Origin: Lewinellaceae bacterium
GTDB lineage: Bacteria; Bacteroidota; Bacteroidia; Chitinophagales; Saprospiraceae
NCBI GenBank assembly: GCA_020636135.1
Contig: JACJYK010000001.1
Coordinates: forward strand, 2,218,501-2,282,500
DNA: 64,000 nucleotides
Reading direction: 5' to 3'
The notes below the pieces were generated by a model. It worked only from the letters and a program-made list of their open reading frames with translations. It did not search any database and was not told the origin of the DNA. Below are positions 51,495 through 58,557 of this stretch, one piece after another. A program made the position numbers and the translations under genes. The first letter of the stretch is position 1. Each line of letters begins with the position of its first letter.

Positions 51495-52226
51495 CTAAAA
51501 TCTGCTGGCAATATAGTAGGGCAACATATCCCTCCAGGTCGGCCAGTCGTGCGGCATGTCTGCGCCCCAGATATCCAGTTCGTGTGGAATTCCTTTGCTG
51601 TTCAATATTCCGGACAGCTGGTGTGAAGCATCTGGTCTTTCATAATTTCCGGCGCCACTGAGAATATGAATGTGATTGGCATATTGCAACTTGGGTAAGT
51701 AATAATCATCACCGAGATTTGGAAGGTAATGGACCGGTGAATTGAAATAAACTTGCTCGTCCCAGTAACCCCGCGTATAGGTCGTAAGATCGTATACCCC
51801 ACTCATGGCAATCACCCCGTCGATGAGGTCAGGACGTTTGAAATACAAATTGGCAGAGTGCAATGCACCCAGGGAAGCGCCGGTTACATAGATGGGTGTA
51901 TCGTAACTGGTTTTCGATTTGATAAACGGGATAACCTCGTTGTAAACGTACTCGTTGAACTGGTTGTGCCGAATTGCCTTATGGGGAGGATACATGCCGT
52001 TATTCAGCCAGCTCTCGGCATTGATGCTATTGACGGAGAAGACCTTGACCTTGCCTGCTTCAATATGCGGTTTTAAGGACTGGATCATCAAAAATCGCTC
52101 GTATTCCAGATAATCAGCGGCGGCAGTGGGTAAAAGCAATAGGGAAAAACCATAATGCCCGTACATGACAATGGGCATTTCCTTATTAAGATTCGGACTG
52201 TACCAATGGTGTATCTCGCGGTGCAT
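51495..52226 (-). CDS. Putative esterase, alpha/beta hydrolase
   Basis: 243 aa from the ATG at 52226; a longer reading upstream lacks support. The esterase-type fold has the start REIHHWYSPNLNKEMPIVMY, a nucleophile elbow VTGASLGALHSANLYFK (GASLG) and a C-terminal His in DWPTWRDMLPYYIA preceded by an Asp in GADMPHDWP. Members of this group include feruloyl and phenolic esterases and tributyrin-type hydrolases. No signal peptide is seen. An exact TACTTTTG -7-like element lies 29-36 nt upstream. Confidence 0.85.
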   Translation of the reverse strand: MHREIHHWYSPNLNKEMPIVMYGHYGFSLLLLPTAAADYLEYERFLMIQSLKPHIEAGKVKVFSVNSINAESWLNNGMYPPHKAIRHNQFNEYVYNEVIPFIKSKTSYDTPIYVTGASLGALHSANLYFKRPDLIDGVIAMSGVYDLTTYTRGYWDEQVYFNSPVHYLPNLGDDYYLPKLQYANHIHILSGAGNYERPDASHQLSGILNSKGIPHELDIWGADMPHDWPTWRDMLPYYIASRF

Positions 52227-52254
52227 GTTATTCTTATTTTTGAATTTGACGCTG

Positions 52255-52262
52255 CAAAAGTA
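52255..52262 (-). promoter_or_regulatory. Candidate -7 element TACTTTTG (minus strand)
   Basis: TAnnTTTG match on the minus strand 29 nt before the esterase ATG at 52226; no strong -33 box. Confidence 0.35.
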
Positions 52263-52382
52263 AACCAATCCCATGGAAATGAGTGTAAAAACTTCTGATC
52301 CGGATTATTGGACCACAGTCTTCGCAGCCATATTGTTAACCGAACACCCTAATCCGCGTCTTAGCCTAAAAAACCATCAACC

Positions 52383-52799
52383 ATGACACCAAACGCACTG
52401 GTCTTTTGCTTACTGGCCCTCATCGTCCTGATCACGGTCATTCGATTCCTTTATTATAAGGCCAATTTGAAAGTGAGACAGGAACAGACTTTATTCCTCC
52501 TGGATAAATTCTCATCCCCAGCCGAACTGACTGCTTTTTTGCAATCAGAAGATGGGAAGATGTTGTTACAATTACTGGGTTGGCACAATGAAAACCGCAA
52601 CTTAAAAACATTGGCGCTGGTATTTCAGATCCTGGCCATTTTCGTATTGGCACTCGCATTCTGTATCATGGCTCTATCCTTCTTTGCTCCTAATGCACAG
52701 GCTGCTACGGATGGCAGAAGTTTAGGATTTTTATTAGGCGTTATTGGTGGAGGATCCTATCTGGTTCACCGCCTGATCCGTAAGCATATTACAACCTGA
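52383..52799 (+). CDS. Small two-helix membrane protein
   Basis: 138 aa, not recognised. Hydrophobic helices are at about 5-22 (LVFCLLALIVLITVIRFLYY) and 78-102 (LALVFQILAIFVLALAFCIM), with a third shorter one at 113-130 (SLGFLLGVIGGGSYLVHRL). The stretch between is polar with a leucine-rich segment. The sigma-70-like gene starts 4 nt downstream, suggesting an operon and perhaps a role in the same signalling unit, such as a membrane partner of the sigma factor; that is inference. Confidence 0.7.
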   Translation: MTPNALVFCLLALIVLITVIRFLYYKANLKVRQEQTLFLLDKFSSPAELTAFLQSEDGKMLLQLLGWHNENRNLKTLALVFQILAIFVLALAFCIMALSFFAPNAQAATDGRSLGFLLGVIGGGSYLVHRLIRKHITT

Positions 52800-52803
52800 G
52801 CGC

Positions 52804-53268
52804 ATGCGGTTTGGGGCATTCGATCAATTTTATGAAGCCACCTGGTCAGGACTGCGTGGCTTTTTACGTACCAGGGGAGTGCCTCCGGATCATTTGGATG
52901 ATATCCTGCAGGAATCGTACTTACGATTTTTAGCGAACCCGCCGCGGGGAAATCATTTTAATCAAAAGAAAGCATACCTCTACCAGATAGCCATGCGGAT
53001 CCGTCTTGACGAAGTGAGAAATGCCATCAGAAGCGTGCAGGACAAGGGATATGAAGCCATCCAGGAATTGGAGCCCCGGGTGGAGGCACAGCTGGACTGG
53101 AAATACCTGCTACAGTATTTGTCGGAGAAAGAATGTAATTTACTCTGGTTGGCTTATGCCGAAGAATTTTCTCACCAGGAAATTGGTGAGATTATGGGAT
53201 TGCAACGGGGAAGTATCAAGGTTATGCTGTACCGTATCAAAAGCAAACTAAAACAATATTTCGAATGA
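52804..53268 (+). CDS. ECF-type sigma-70 family RNA polymerase sigma factor
   Basis: 154 aa. Region 2 is visible in RGFLRTRGVPPDHLDDILQE (residues about 19-38) and YLYQIAMRIRLDEVRNAIRS, and region 4 in LSEKECNLLWLAYAEEFSHQ followed by EIGEIMGLQRGSIKVMLYRI, the usual helix-turn-helix with 'GSIKVMLYRIKSKLK'. It should direct RNA polymerase to a specific promoter class. It is enclosed by two small membrane-protein genes (4-nt gap upstream, 4-nt overlap downstream), which could control its activity. Confidence 0.9.
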   Translation: MRFGAFDQFYEATWSGLRGFLRTRGVPPDHLDDILQESYLRFLANPPRGNHFNQKKAYLYQIAMRIRLDEVRNAIRSVQDKGYEAIQELEPRVEAQLDWKYLLQYLSEKECNLLWLAYAEEFSHQEIGEIMGLQRGSIKVMLYRIKSKLKQYFE

Positions 53269-53588
53269 TGATGGAACCGGATAAAGGGACAAAATTACAT
53301 GGTGAACTGCTTAGGCTTAAGCAGAAGGAAAGAACCAGTCTTGATGCTATGACAATCTGGCAAAAACACCAGGCCGGCAGGAAGGATCTTCAATCGCTTT
53401 CATCGGTTCCCGGTATGCGATATTCAATTCTTGCAGATGTGTTAACAGTGGTTTTAATCGGAGGTTTTATGGGATTAGCATTGATTTACCAGGATTGGTC
53501 CATTGGATATCTGGGTCTGATATTGGGGACGGGATGTCTGATCTTTGCAGCAGTGCATATCCTATTGTCCAGGTACGGAAGTCTGTGA
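53265..53588 (+). CDS. Small membrane protein, candidate anti-sigma partner
   Basis: 107 aa; the start overlaps the sigma gene stop (ATGA at 53265). Polar N-terminal 60 residues with an alpha-helical look (LHGELLRLKQKERTSLDAMT), followed by two hydrophobic segments at about 66-84 (GGFMGLALIYQDWSIGYLGL includes both edges) and to 103. A cytoplasmic head with two helices is typical of small anti-sigma factors, but no known anti-sigma sequence motif is present. Its last 27 nt overlap the convergent MFS gene. Function unproven. Confidence 0.7.
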   Translation: MMMEPDKGTKLHGELLRLKQKERTSLDAMTIWQKHQAGRKDLQSLSSVPGMRYSILADVLTVVLIGGFMGLALIYQDWSIGYLGLILGTGCLIFAAVHILLSRYGSL

Positions 53589-54797
53589 TTGCCTTTTGAT
53601 CCCATAGGGACCGACCCTGAAAAAGCTGACAAATACGATGGCTACCACGACGCCAAAAATAAAAGGATAGACCCAGATTTGAGTCCAGTCATGCTGCCCG
53701 TTGGGCAAGGTATTGGACTGAACCAGCCAGCCTGCCAATGGCGATCCTATGGTAACCCCAATACCCAGCGTAGCAAAGGTCATAAATCCCTGTCCGGTAC
53801 TTCGCAAATGACCGGGCACCCGTTTATCCATATAGATCTGTGCACTGAGATTGGAGAAATTGAAACAGATGCCATGGACCACCAGGCCTAAATAGATCCA
53901 GCCATTTTGGCCAAATTCCAGCCCCAAAATCAAAAACCCATAGCGCAATCCCCAGAAAAGCAATCCAAGGAACAGGACATAGCGGATGCCCCATCGATAC
54001 AGGAGCGCTGGCAAAACCAGCATGATCAGAATCTCGGAGACTTGTCCATAGGCCATCTTGGCGGCAGTATGGCTGATCCCGATCTCTTCCATGAAGGGAT
54101 TCACAAAGCTGTAATAAAAGGCGCTGGGGATACGCTCAAGGATCAGGCAGATGCCAAAAACCAGGAAATACTTGTCTTTGAATAAGGCCGTGAATGCCGG
54201 ATCCAGGAGGCTTTCCAGGAATCGCTGTTTTGGCTGATTTATTGCGGCTTGCGGCGGTGTATGGGGTAACGTAAGACAATACAGACCTAAGCCCAGCGAT
54301 ATGCTGGCTGCCGTGTATAATGGCCATACTGTACGCTCCCAGGCCAATGCGGATATGGTAAGCCCTGCCAGGATCCATCCAATGGTGCCCCATACCCGGA
54401 TGCGCGGAAAATAACGCGCCGTGTCACTGAGCTGCTGCAAGACCAGCGATGCAGTCAAAGCATGCGTGGGCATATACAAAATGCTGTACAGCAACAAGGT
54501 CAGGAAAAATGGCAGGAAAGAAGAGATTTGGGTCAGCAGGCCCAGAATGACGGCACCGGAAAGATGCATAATGGCCAGCAGTTTCTCGGCAGGAATAAGC
54601 CGGTCGGCCATCATGCCACTTAGCAAAGGGGAAAGAGTGGCAGCCAATGCACCACAGGTATAAATGATACCGACTTGTTGTCCATTAAAATGCAGGGTAT
54701 TGATGGCATAGGTGCCCAGTGTGACGTACCAGCTTCCCCAAAGTAGAAATTGCAGGAAAAACAATAAAGATAGCTGACCGTACTTTTTGAAATCCAT
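53562..54797 (-). CDS. Nucleoside-type MFS transporter (NupG-like)
   Basis: About 411 aa from the ATG at 54797 (the reading upstream is not supported). Twelve predicted helices; the N-terminus MDFKKYGQLSLLFFLQFLLW, SWYVTLGTYAINTLHFNGQQ and GIIYTCGALAATLSPLLSGM match the nucleoside:H+ symporter branch of MFS. SGMMADRLIPAEKLLAIMH carries the loop 2-3 acidic/basic motif. It probably takes up nucleosides or similar solutes. Its 3' end overlaps the sigma-operon gene by 27 nt in convergent orientation, and an amidohydrolase gene is divergent 85 nt away. Confidence 0.88.
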   Translation of the reverse strand: MDFKKYGQLSLLFFLQFLLWGSWYVTLGTYAINTLHFNGQQVGIIYTCGALAATLSPLLSGMMADRLIPAEKLLAIMHLSGAVILGLLTQISSFLPFFLTLLLYSILYMPTHALTASLVLQQLSDTARYFPRIRVWGTIGWILAGLTISALAWERTVWPLYTAASISLGLGLYCLTLPHTPPQAAINQPKQRFLESLLDPAFTALFKDKYFLVFGICLILERIPSAFYYSFVNPFMEEIGISHTAAKMAYGQVSEILIMLVLPALLYRWGIRYVLFLGLLFWGLRYGFLILGLEFGQNGWIYLGLVVHGICFNFSNLSAQIYMDKRVPGHLRSTGQGFMTFATLGIGVTIGSPLAGWLVQSNTLPNGQHDWTQIWVYPFIFGVVVAIVFVSFFRVGPYGIKRQSQTSVPGQ

Positions 54798-54882
54798 CAG
54801 TAAAAGTAGTAAAACATTTCGCATCAGGAAGGAGCCCGCCAACCTCGATATTCTGCGTATCTTACCTGAAATAATTTTCAGC

Positions 54883-56568
54883 ATGAAATCAGCATTTCTG
54901 GCCTTCTTAATGGCTTTGACTGTGACCATTTTTTCAGGATGCAGTAAGCCCGGCGTTCACTATGACATACTTATTACCAATGCCATGATTTACGATGGCA
55001 CCGGGTCTCCCGGATATGCGGGGAGTGTCGGAATTATGGGAGATACCATTGCGGCAGTGGGTGAACTGGAGAATGCAACAGGGACCGAAACCGTCGATGC
55101 CGGTGGAATGGCGGTAAGCCCCGGTTTTGTCAACATGCTGAGCTGGGCTACCGAATCGTTGATTGCTGACCCAAGAGGGATGAGTGACCTCCTGCAGGGT
55201 GTAACCCTGGTAGTCATGGGAGAAGGCTGGTCCATGGGCCCATTAAGTGATACCATGAAGGCGCAGATGCAAAAAGATCAGGGAGATATCAAATTTGATG
55301 TTACCTGGAATACGTTGGGAGGTTATCTGCAATACCTGGAAGACCGCGGTATCAGCCCCAATGTGGCTTCCTTTGTGGGTGCAACCACGCTGCGCATCCA
55401 CGAAATTGGTTTTGCAGACCGCCCCCCCACGCCGGAAGAGCTGGACAGGATGAAGCAAATGGTTCGGGATGCCATGGAAGAGGGCGCTCTGGGTGTAGGC
55501 TCTTCATTGATCTATGCGCCGGCATTTTATGCAAAAACCGATGAATTGATCGAACTCTGCAAAGCGGCTTCACCGTACGGAGGTCGTTACATCACGCACA
55601 TGCGCAGTGAAGGAAACAAGTTTGTTGAGGCGGTCGATGAAGTGATCAAGATTGCCAAAGAAGCAAACATCGGGGCGGAAATTTATCACCTGAAGGCGGG
55701 AGGCAGCAACAACTGGCCAAAAATGGATGTCGTCATAGCCAAAATTGACAGTGCCCGTAAGGCAGGGATTGATATAGCTGCCAATATGTATAATTATGTG
55801 GCCGGTGCTACCGGACTGGATGCCTCCATGCCGCCCTGGGTTCAGGAAGGCGGTTACGAAGCCTGGGCAAAACGGCTGCAGGATCCTGCCATTCGTAAAA
55901 AGGTGATGGCTGAAATGAAAACCGATGCCCAGGACTGGGAAAACCTTTACTACGCCACCGGAGACCCCAACAAAGTTTTACTGGTCGGATTTAAGAATGA
56001 TACGCTGAAAAAATACACGGGCAAATCTGTTGCTGAGATGGCCACGATCCGGCATACCTCTCCGGAAGAAGTCATCATGGACCTGGTGGTCCAGGACGGC
56101 AGCAGGGTAGGGACCGTGTATTTCCTGATGTCGGAGGAAAACGTCAAAAAGCAACTGCAACTGCCATACATCACTTTCGGGTCGGATGCGGAAGCTCCTG
56201 CTACGGAAGGGGTATTCCTCAAATCCAGTACACACCCCAGAGCTTACGGCAACTTTGCCCGGTTGTTGGGTAAATATGTACGTGATGAAAAGGTCATTCC
56301 TCTGGAAGACGCCATTCACAAGCTCACCTCCATGGCAACAGATCGCCTGAAGATTGCTAAGCGGGGCAGGCTGACACCGGGTAACTATGCGGATGTGGTG
56401 ATCTTTGATCCTGCCACTATTGCCGACCATGCGACTTTTGAAAAACCGCATCAGTATTCCACCGGCGTTATTGATGTATGGGTCAATGGAAAGCAGGTGG
56501 TGTCCAATGGTGAACATACAGGCGTGACGCCCGGCCGGTTTGTGAAAGGCCCGGGATATCGTAAATAA
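54883..56568 (+). CDS. D-aminoacylase-like amidohydrolase lipoprotein lacking HxH
   Basis: 561 aa from the ATG at 54883. The N-terminus MKSAFLAFLMALTVTIFSGC is a lipoprotein signal with Cys after the lipobox. The body resembles N-acyl-D-amino-acid deacylases: DILITNAMIYDGTGSPGYAG, then ITHMRSEGNKFVEAV, EIYHLKAGGSNNWPK and ITFGSDAEAPATEGVF, which supply the usual second-half His, His and Asp metal ligands. The first-half metal motif PGFIDxHxH, however, reads PGFVNMLSW (Leu 86 and Trp 88 replace the histidines). It may use a single metal, or have a different role. It is divergent from the MFS gene. Confidence 0.88.
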   Translation: MKSAFLAFLMALTVTIFSGCSKPGVHYDILITNAMIYDGTGSPGYAGSVGIMGDTIAAVGELENATGTETVDAGGMAVSPGFVNMLSWATESLIADPRGMSDLLQGVTLVVMGEGWSMGPLSDTMKAQMQKDQGDIKFDVTWNTLGGYLQYLEDRGISPNVASFVGATTLRIHEIGFADRPPTPEELDRMKQMVRDAMEEGALGVGSSLIYAPAFYAKTDELIELCKAASPYGGRYITHMRSEGNKFVEAVDEVIKIAKEANIGAEIYHLKAGGSNNWPKMDVVIAKIDSARKAGIDIAANMYNYVAGATGLDASMPPWVQEGGYEAWAKRLQDPAIRKKVMAEMKTDAQDWENLYYATGDPNKVLLVGFKNDTLKKYTGKSVAEMATIRHTSPEEVIMDLVVQDGSRVGTVYFLMSEENVKKQLQLPYITFGSDAEAPATEGVFLKSSTHPRAYGNFARLLGKYVRDEKVIPLEDAIHKLTSMATDRLKIAKRGRLTPGNYADVVIFDPATIADHATFEKPHQYSTGVIDVWVNGKQVVSNGEHTGVTPGRFVKGPGYRK

Positions 56569-56686
56569 TTCAGCAGGTTACCTTTAAACGTTTTCTGTGC
56601 AGGACCGAATTTCAATAGTGTGTCTTGCATTACCTGGTAAAACGAACTCGTTAAAGAGCTCAATACAGCAGAAGTATGAGAGGGTA

Positions 56687-56857
56687 TTACTGTACCTGCT
56701 CCTGGACAATTTGCTTTTGAAAAGATTTGGGGGTCATCCCATACTTCTGTTTGAAAACGCAGTTAAAATAAGAGCGGGTGTCAAATCCACAATCCATGAC
56801 GATATCCTTGATCTTTCGCTGTGGGCCCCGCAATACAATGAGTTTAAAGAGGAGCAT
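56687..56857 (-). pseudogene. AraC-type HTH C-terminal remnant
   Basis: An open frame from ATG 56857 to TAA 56687 encodes about 56 residues matching the second helix-turn-helix of AraC regulators: KIKDIVMDCGFDTRSYFN and VFKQKYGMTPKSFQKQ are unmistakable, while the first HTH and the ligand domain are absent. The 312-nt region 56569-56880 holds nothing else. Directly upstream on the same strand is the stop of the plug-domain lipoprotein gene. I read it as the tail of a lost regulator. Confidence 0.7.
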
Positions 56858-56880
56858 AATTTTATGTTCCTCTTTGTCTT

Positions 56881-57288
56881 TTAATACTTGATCTCAACAA
56901 CACCATTAGCGCCGCGGGTGCCATAGATTCCGGTATCTGCGGGATTTCGCAGCACGTTGATGGATTTCAGTTGCGCGGTATTGACCATCGAAAAGACATC
57001 CCGGAAACCTCCGTATACGGGTACGCCATTCACCACAAACAAGGGCTCGCTATCGCCCAAAAAACTGGCCGAACCCCGTATCCGGACTCGTGCATTGGCG
57101 CCTTCGCCCTGCACCGTAATACCGGGTACTTTTTGTAACTGAACATCAAGGGGAATTGAATTGCCGGGTTCTACCGCGAGACTTACCTGTTCGGGTCCTG
57201 GAGTAGCTTCCGGCATATCTTTGATGGCTTTGCAGCTAAAGACAAATGACAAGGAAGCCACCAAGAGGTAAAAGATTGCTTTTTTCAT
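56881..57288 (-). CDS. Orphan TonB-plug-domain lipoprotein
   Basis: 135 aa. The N-terminus MKKAIFYLLVASLSFVFSC is a lipoprotein signal. The remainder is a plug domain as found in TonB-dependent receptors: VQLQKVPGITVQGEGANARV, RIRGSASFLGDSEPLFVVNG, VPVYGGFRDVFSMVNTAQL and KSINVLRNPADTGIYGTRGA, ending GVVEIKY. No beta-barrel follows; the stop is immediate. It could be a secreted regulator or plug partner of a separate barrel protein. An AraC remnant lies just downstream. Confidence 0.88.
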   Translation of the reverse strand: MKKAIFYLLVASLSFVFSCKAIKDMPEATPGPEQVSLAVEPGNSIPLDVQLQKVPGITVQGEGANARVRIRGSASFLGDSEPLFVVNGVPVYGGFRDVFSMVNTAQLKSINVLRNPADTGIYGTRGANGVVEIKY

Positions 57289-57377
57289 ATCCTTTCCTTT
57301 ATTATTGGTAACAAGTTAACCAAAAAATAAATCCCCGTCAATGATCTCTATCGGCCTGCGGGCAGTTGCCAGGCTGA

Positions 57378-58421
57378 TCACAGCTCATCCTGATAATAGA
57401 GTTTGTAATATTTCCTTCCATCGTCGTCAACGCCCTTTTCTATTAATGATCGATCACCGTGAATGTAGATATGGAAGTTTTTATCCAATTTCAGAACACT
57501 CTTGAACACTCGGGCGTATTTCTTAACGGCTTTTTCAGAGACATCGAAGACCGGCTCCATTTCAAGTTGGTTCTCTGCAAGGTAGTTGGACTGAAATTGT
57601 GCAAATACACCCTGGATTAAAGGATCATCGAAGACCTCATTGGTAAAATCATTTACATTGACCTGATCGTGGGTGTGCAGATAGTCCATGGATTTATTAA
57701 GAAAGTGCACCTGATCGGTTTTATCGATTTGTCTTTCTTCGCCTAGGTTTTGACTGATAAAAGATTTGGTCATCTGCATCAGATGAGCCGTCTGATGGAA
57801 TTGGTCCGACCTTGGGGCGACATTGAGGAAATACTTCCGCCAGTACTGTGCTTCCAGTGATTTATTAGCCTGATCGATGATGTAGACCTGGTAGCCTGAA
57901 TCTACATTGGTATTGATAATCAGGCACCCTTTATCCAGCCTGCGGATGGGAATGCCGGTTTGAGTTTGCAAGGCGCTTATCCCTTCACCCTGCAGGAATT
58001 GCAGAAAGGTATCCTGAGTCTCACTTTTGCACAGCACCACCGCATCTGTGACTTCGTCTTCATAGACCAACTGATCGAACCGTACGACGCAAAAATCACC
58101 ATCCTTGATATTGGGATGAACGGCTGCTTCGTAAAGATGCTTAGCCAGATCCTTTGAAATGGACAGCAAGTGATCCGGATATTCAAAGATACGCCTGACC
58201 AGATTGTAGGCGGCATTCAGGTCAACCTCTCCATTGGCAAAGTCAAAAGCGTAACTTTCCCTGTCCCGGAATGGCTCCAGGAAATGCTCGGTAAGCAAAT
58301 GATAATAATCCGGATCGACCCGGGTCGTCTGCCCTGACAAAATCAATGGATGTCCGGAAGATCCGTTTCCCACCGTATGGATGGCCATTTGTTTGAATTG
58401 TGCTTCACTCCAATCGATCAT
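57378..58421 (-). CDS. Nucleoid-associated protein NdpA family
   Basis: 347 aa from the ATG at 58421 (a TTG two codons upstream is less likely). Family features are the helical N-terminus ending LSISKDLAKHLYEAAVHPNI, the KDGDFCVVRFDQLVYEDEVT segment, and SGYQVYIIDQANKSLEAQYW, plus the C-terminal VFKSVLKLDKNFHIYIHGDR and DDGRKYYKLYYQDEL. Such proteins bind the nucleoid and are often linked to restriction or unknown processes. It is monocistronic with an AT-rich upstream gap to the GH97 gene. Confidence 0.88.
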   Translation of the reverse strand: MIDWSEAQFKQMAIHTVGNGSSGHPLILSGQTTRVDPDYYHLLTEHFLEPFRDRESYAFDFANGEVDLNAAYNLVRRIFEYPDHLLSISKDLAKHLYEAAVHPNIKDGDFCVVRFDQLVYEDEVTDAVVLCKSETQDTFLQFLQGEGISALQTQTGIPIRRLDKGCLIINTNVDSGYQVYIIDQANKSLEAQYWRKYFLNVAPRSDQFHQTAHLMQMTKSFISQNLGEERQIDKTDQVHFLNKSMDYLHTHDQVNVNDFTNEVFDDPLIQGVFAQFQSNYLAENQLEMEPVFDVSEKAVKKYARVFKSVLKLDKNFHIYIHGDRSLIEKGVDDDGRKYYKLYYQDEL

Positions 58422-58427
58422 ATGCAA

Positions 58428-58557
58428 ATGAGTTTATGGTGCCGGTGGGACAATTTTAGCCATTTCATTGATTTATCCCAAGTGAACAGATTGCGTTAAA
58501 CGGCTTTCGTGTAAAATCGACGAATTGCGTACATTGTACACTTAAAATCAAGTTCCC
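58428..58557. promoter_or_regulatory. Divergent promoter region with GTACATTGTAC
   Basis: Between the nucleoid-associated gene and the GH97 gene. A near-palindrome GTACATTGTAC (58529-58539) lies 18 nt before the GH97 start; it may be a regulator site. No clean TAnnTTTG is seen. Confidence 0.3.

Noticed and set aside
56597..56884. A rightward 95-codon frame opposite the AraC remnant.
   Set aside because: Its sequence is the complement of the HTH fragment and shows no protein-like features.
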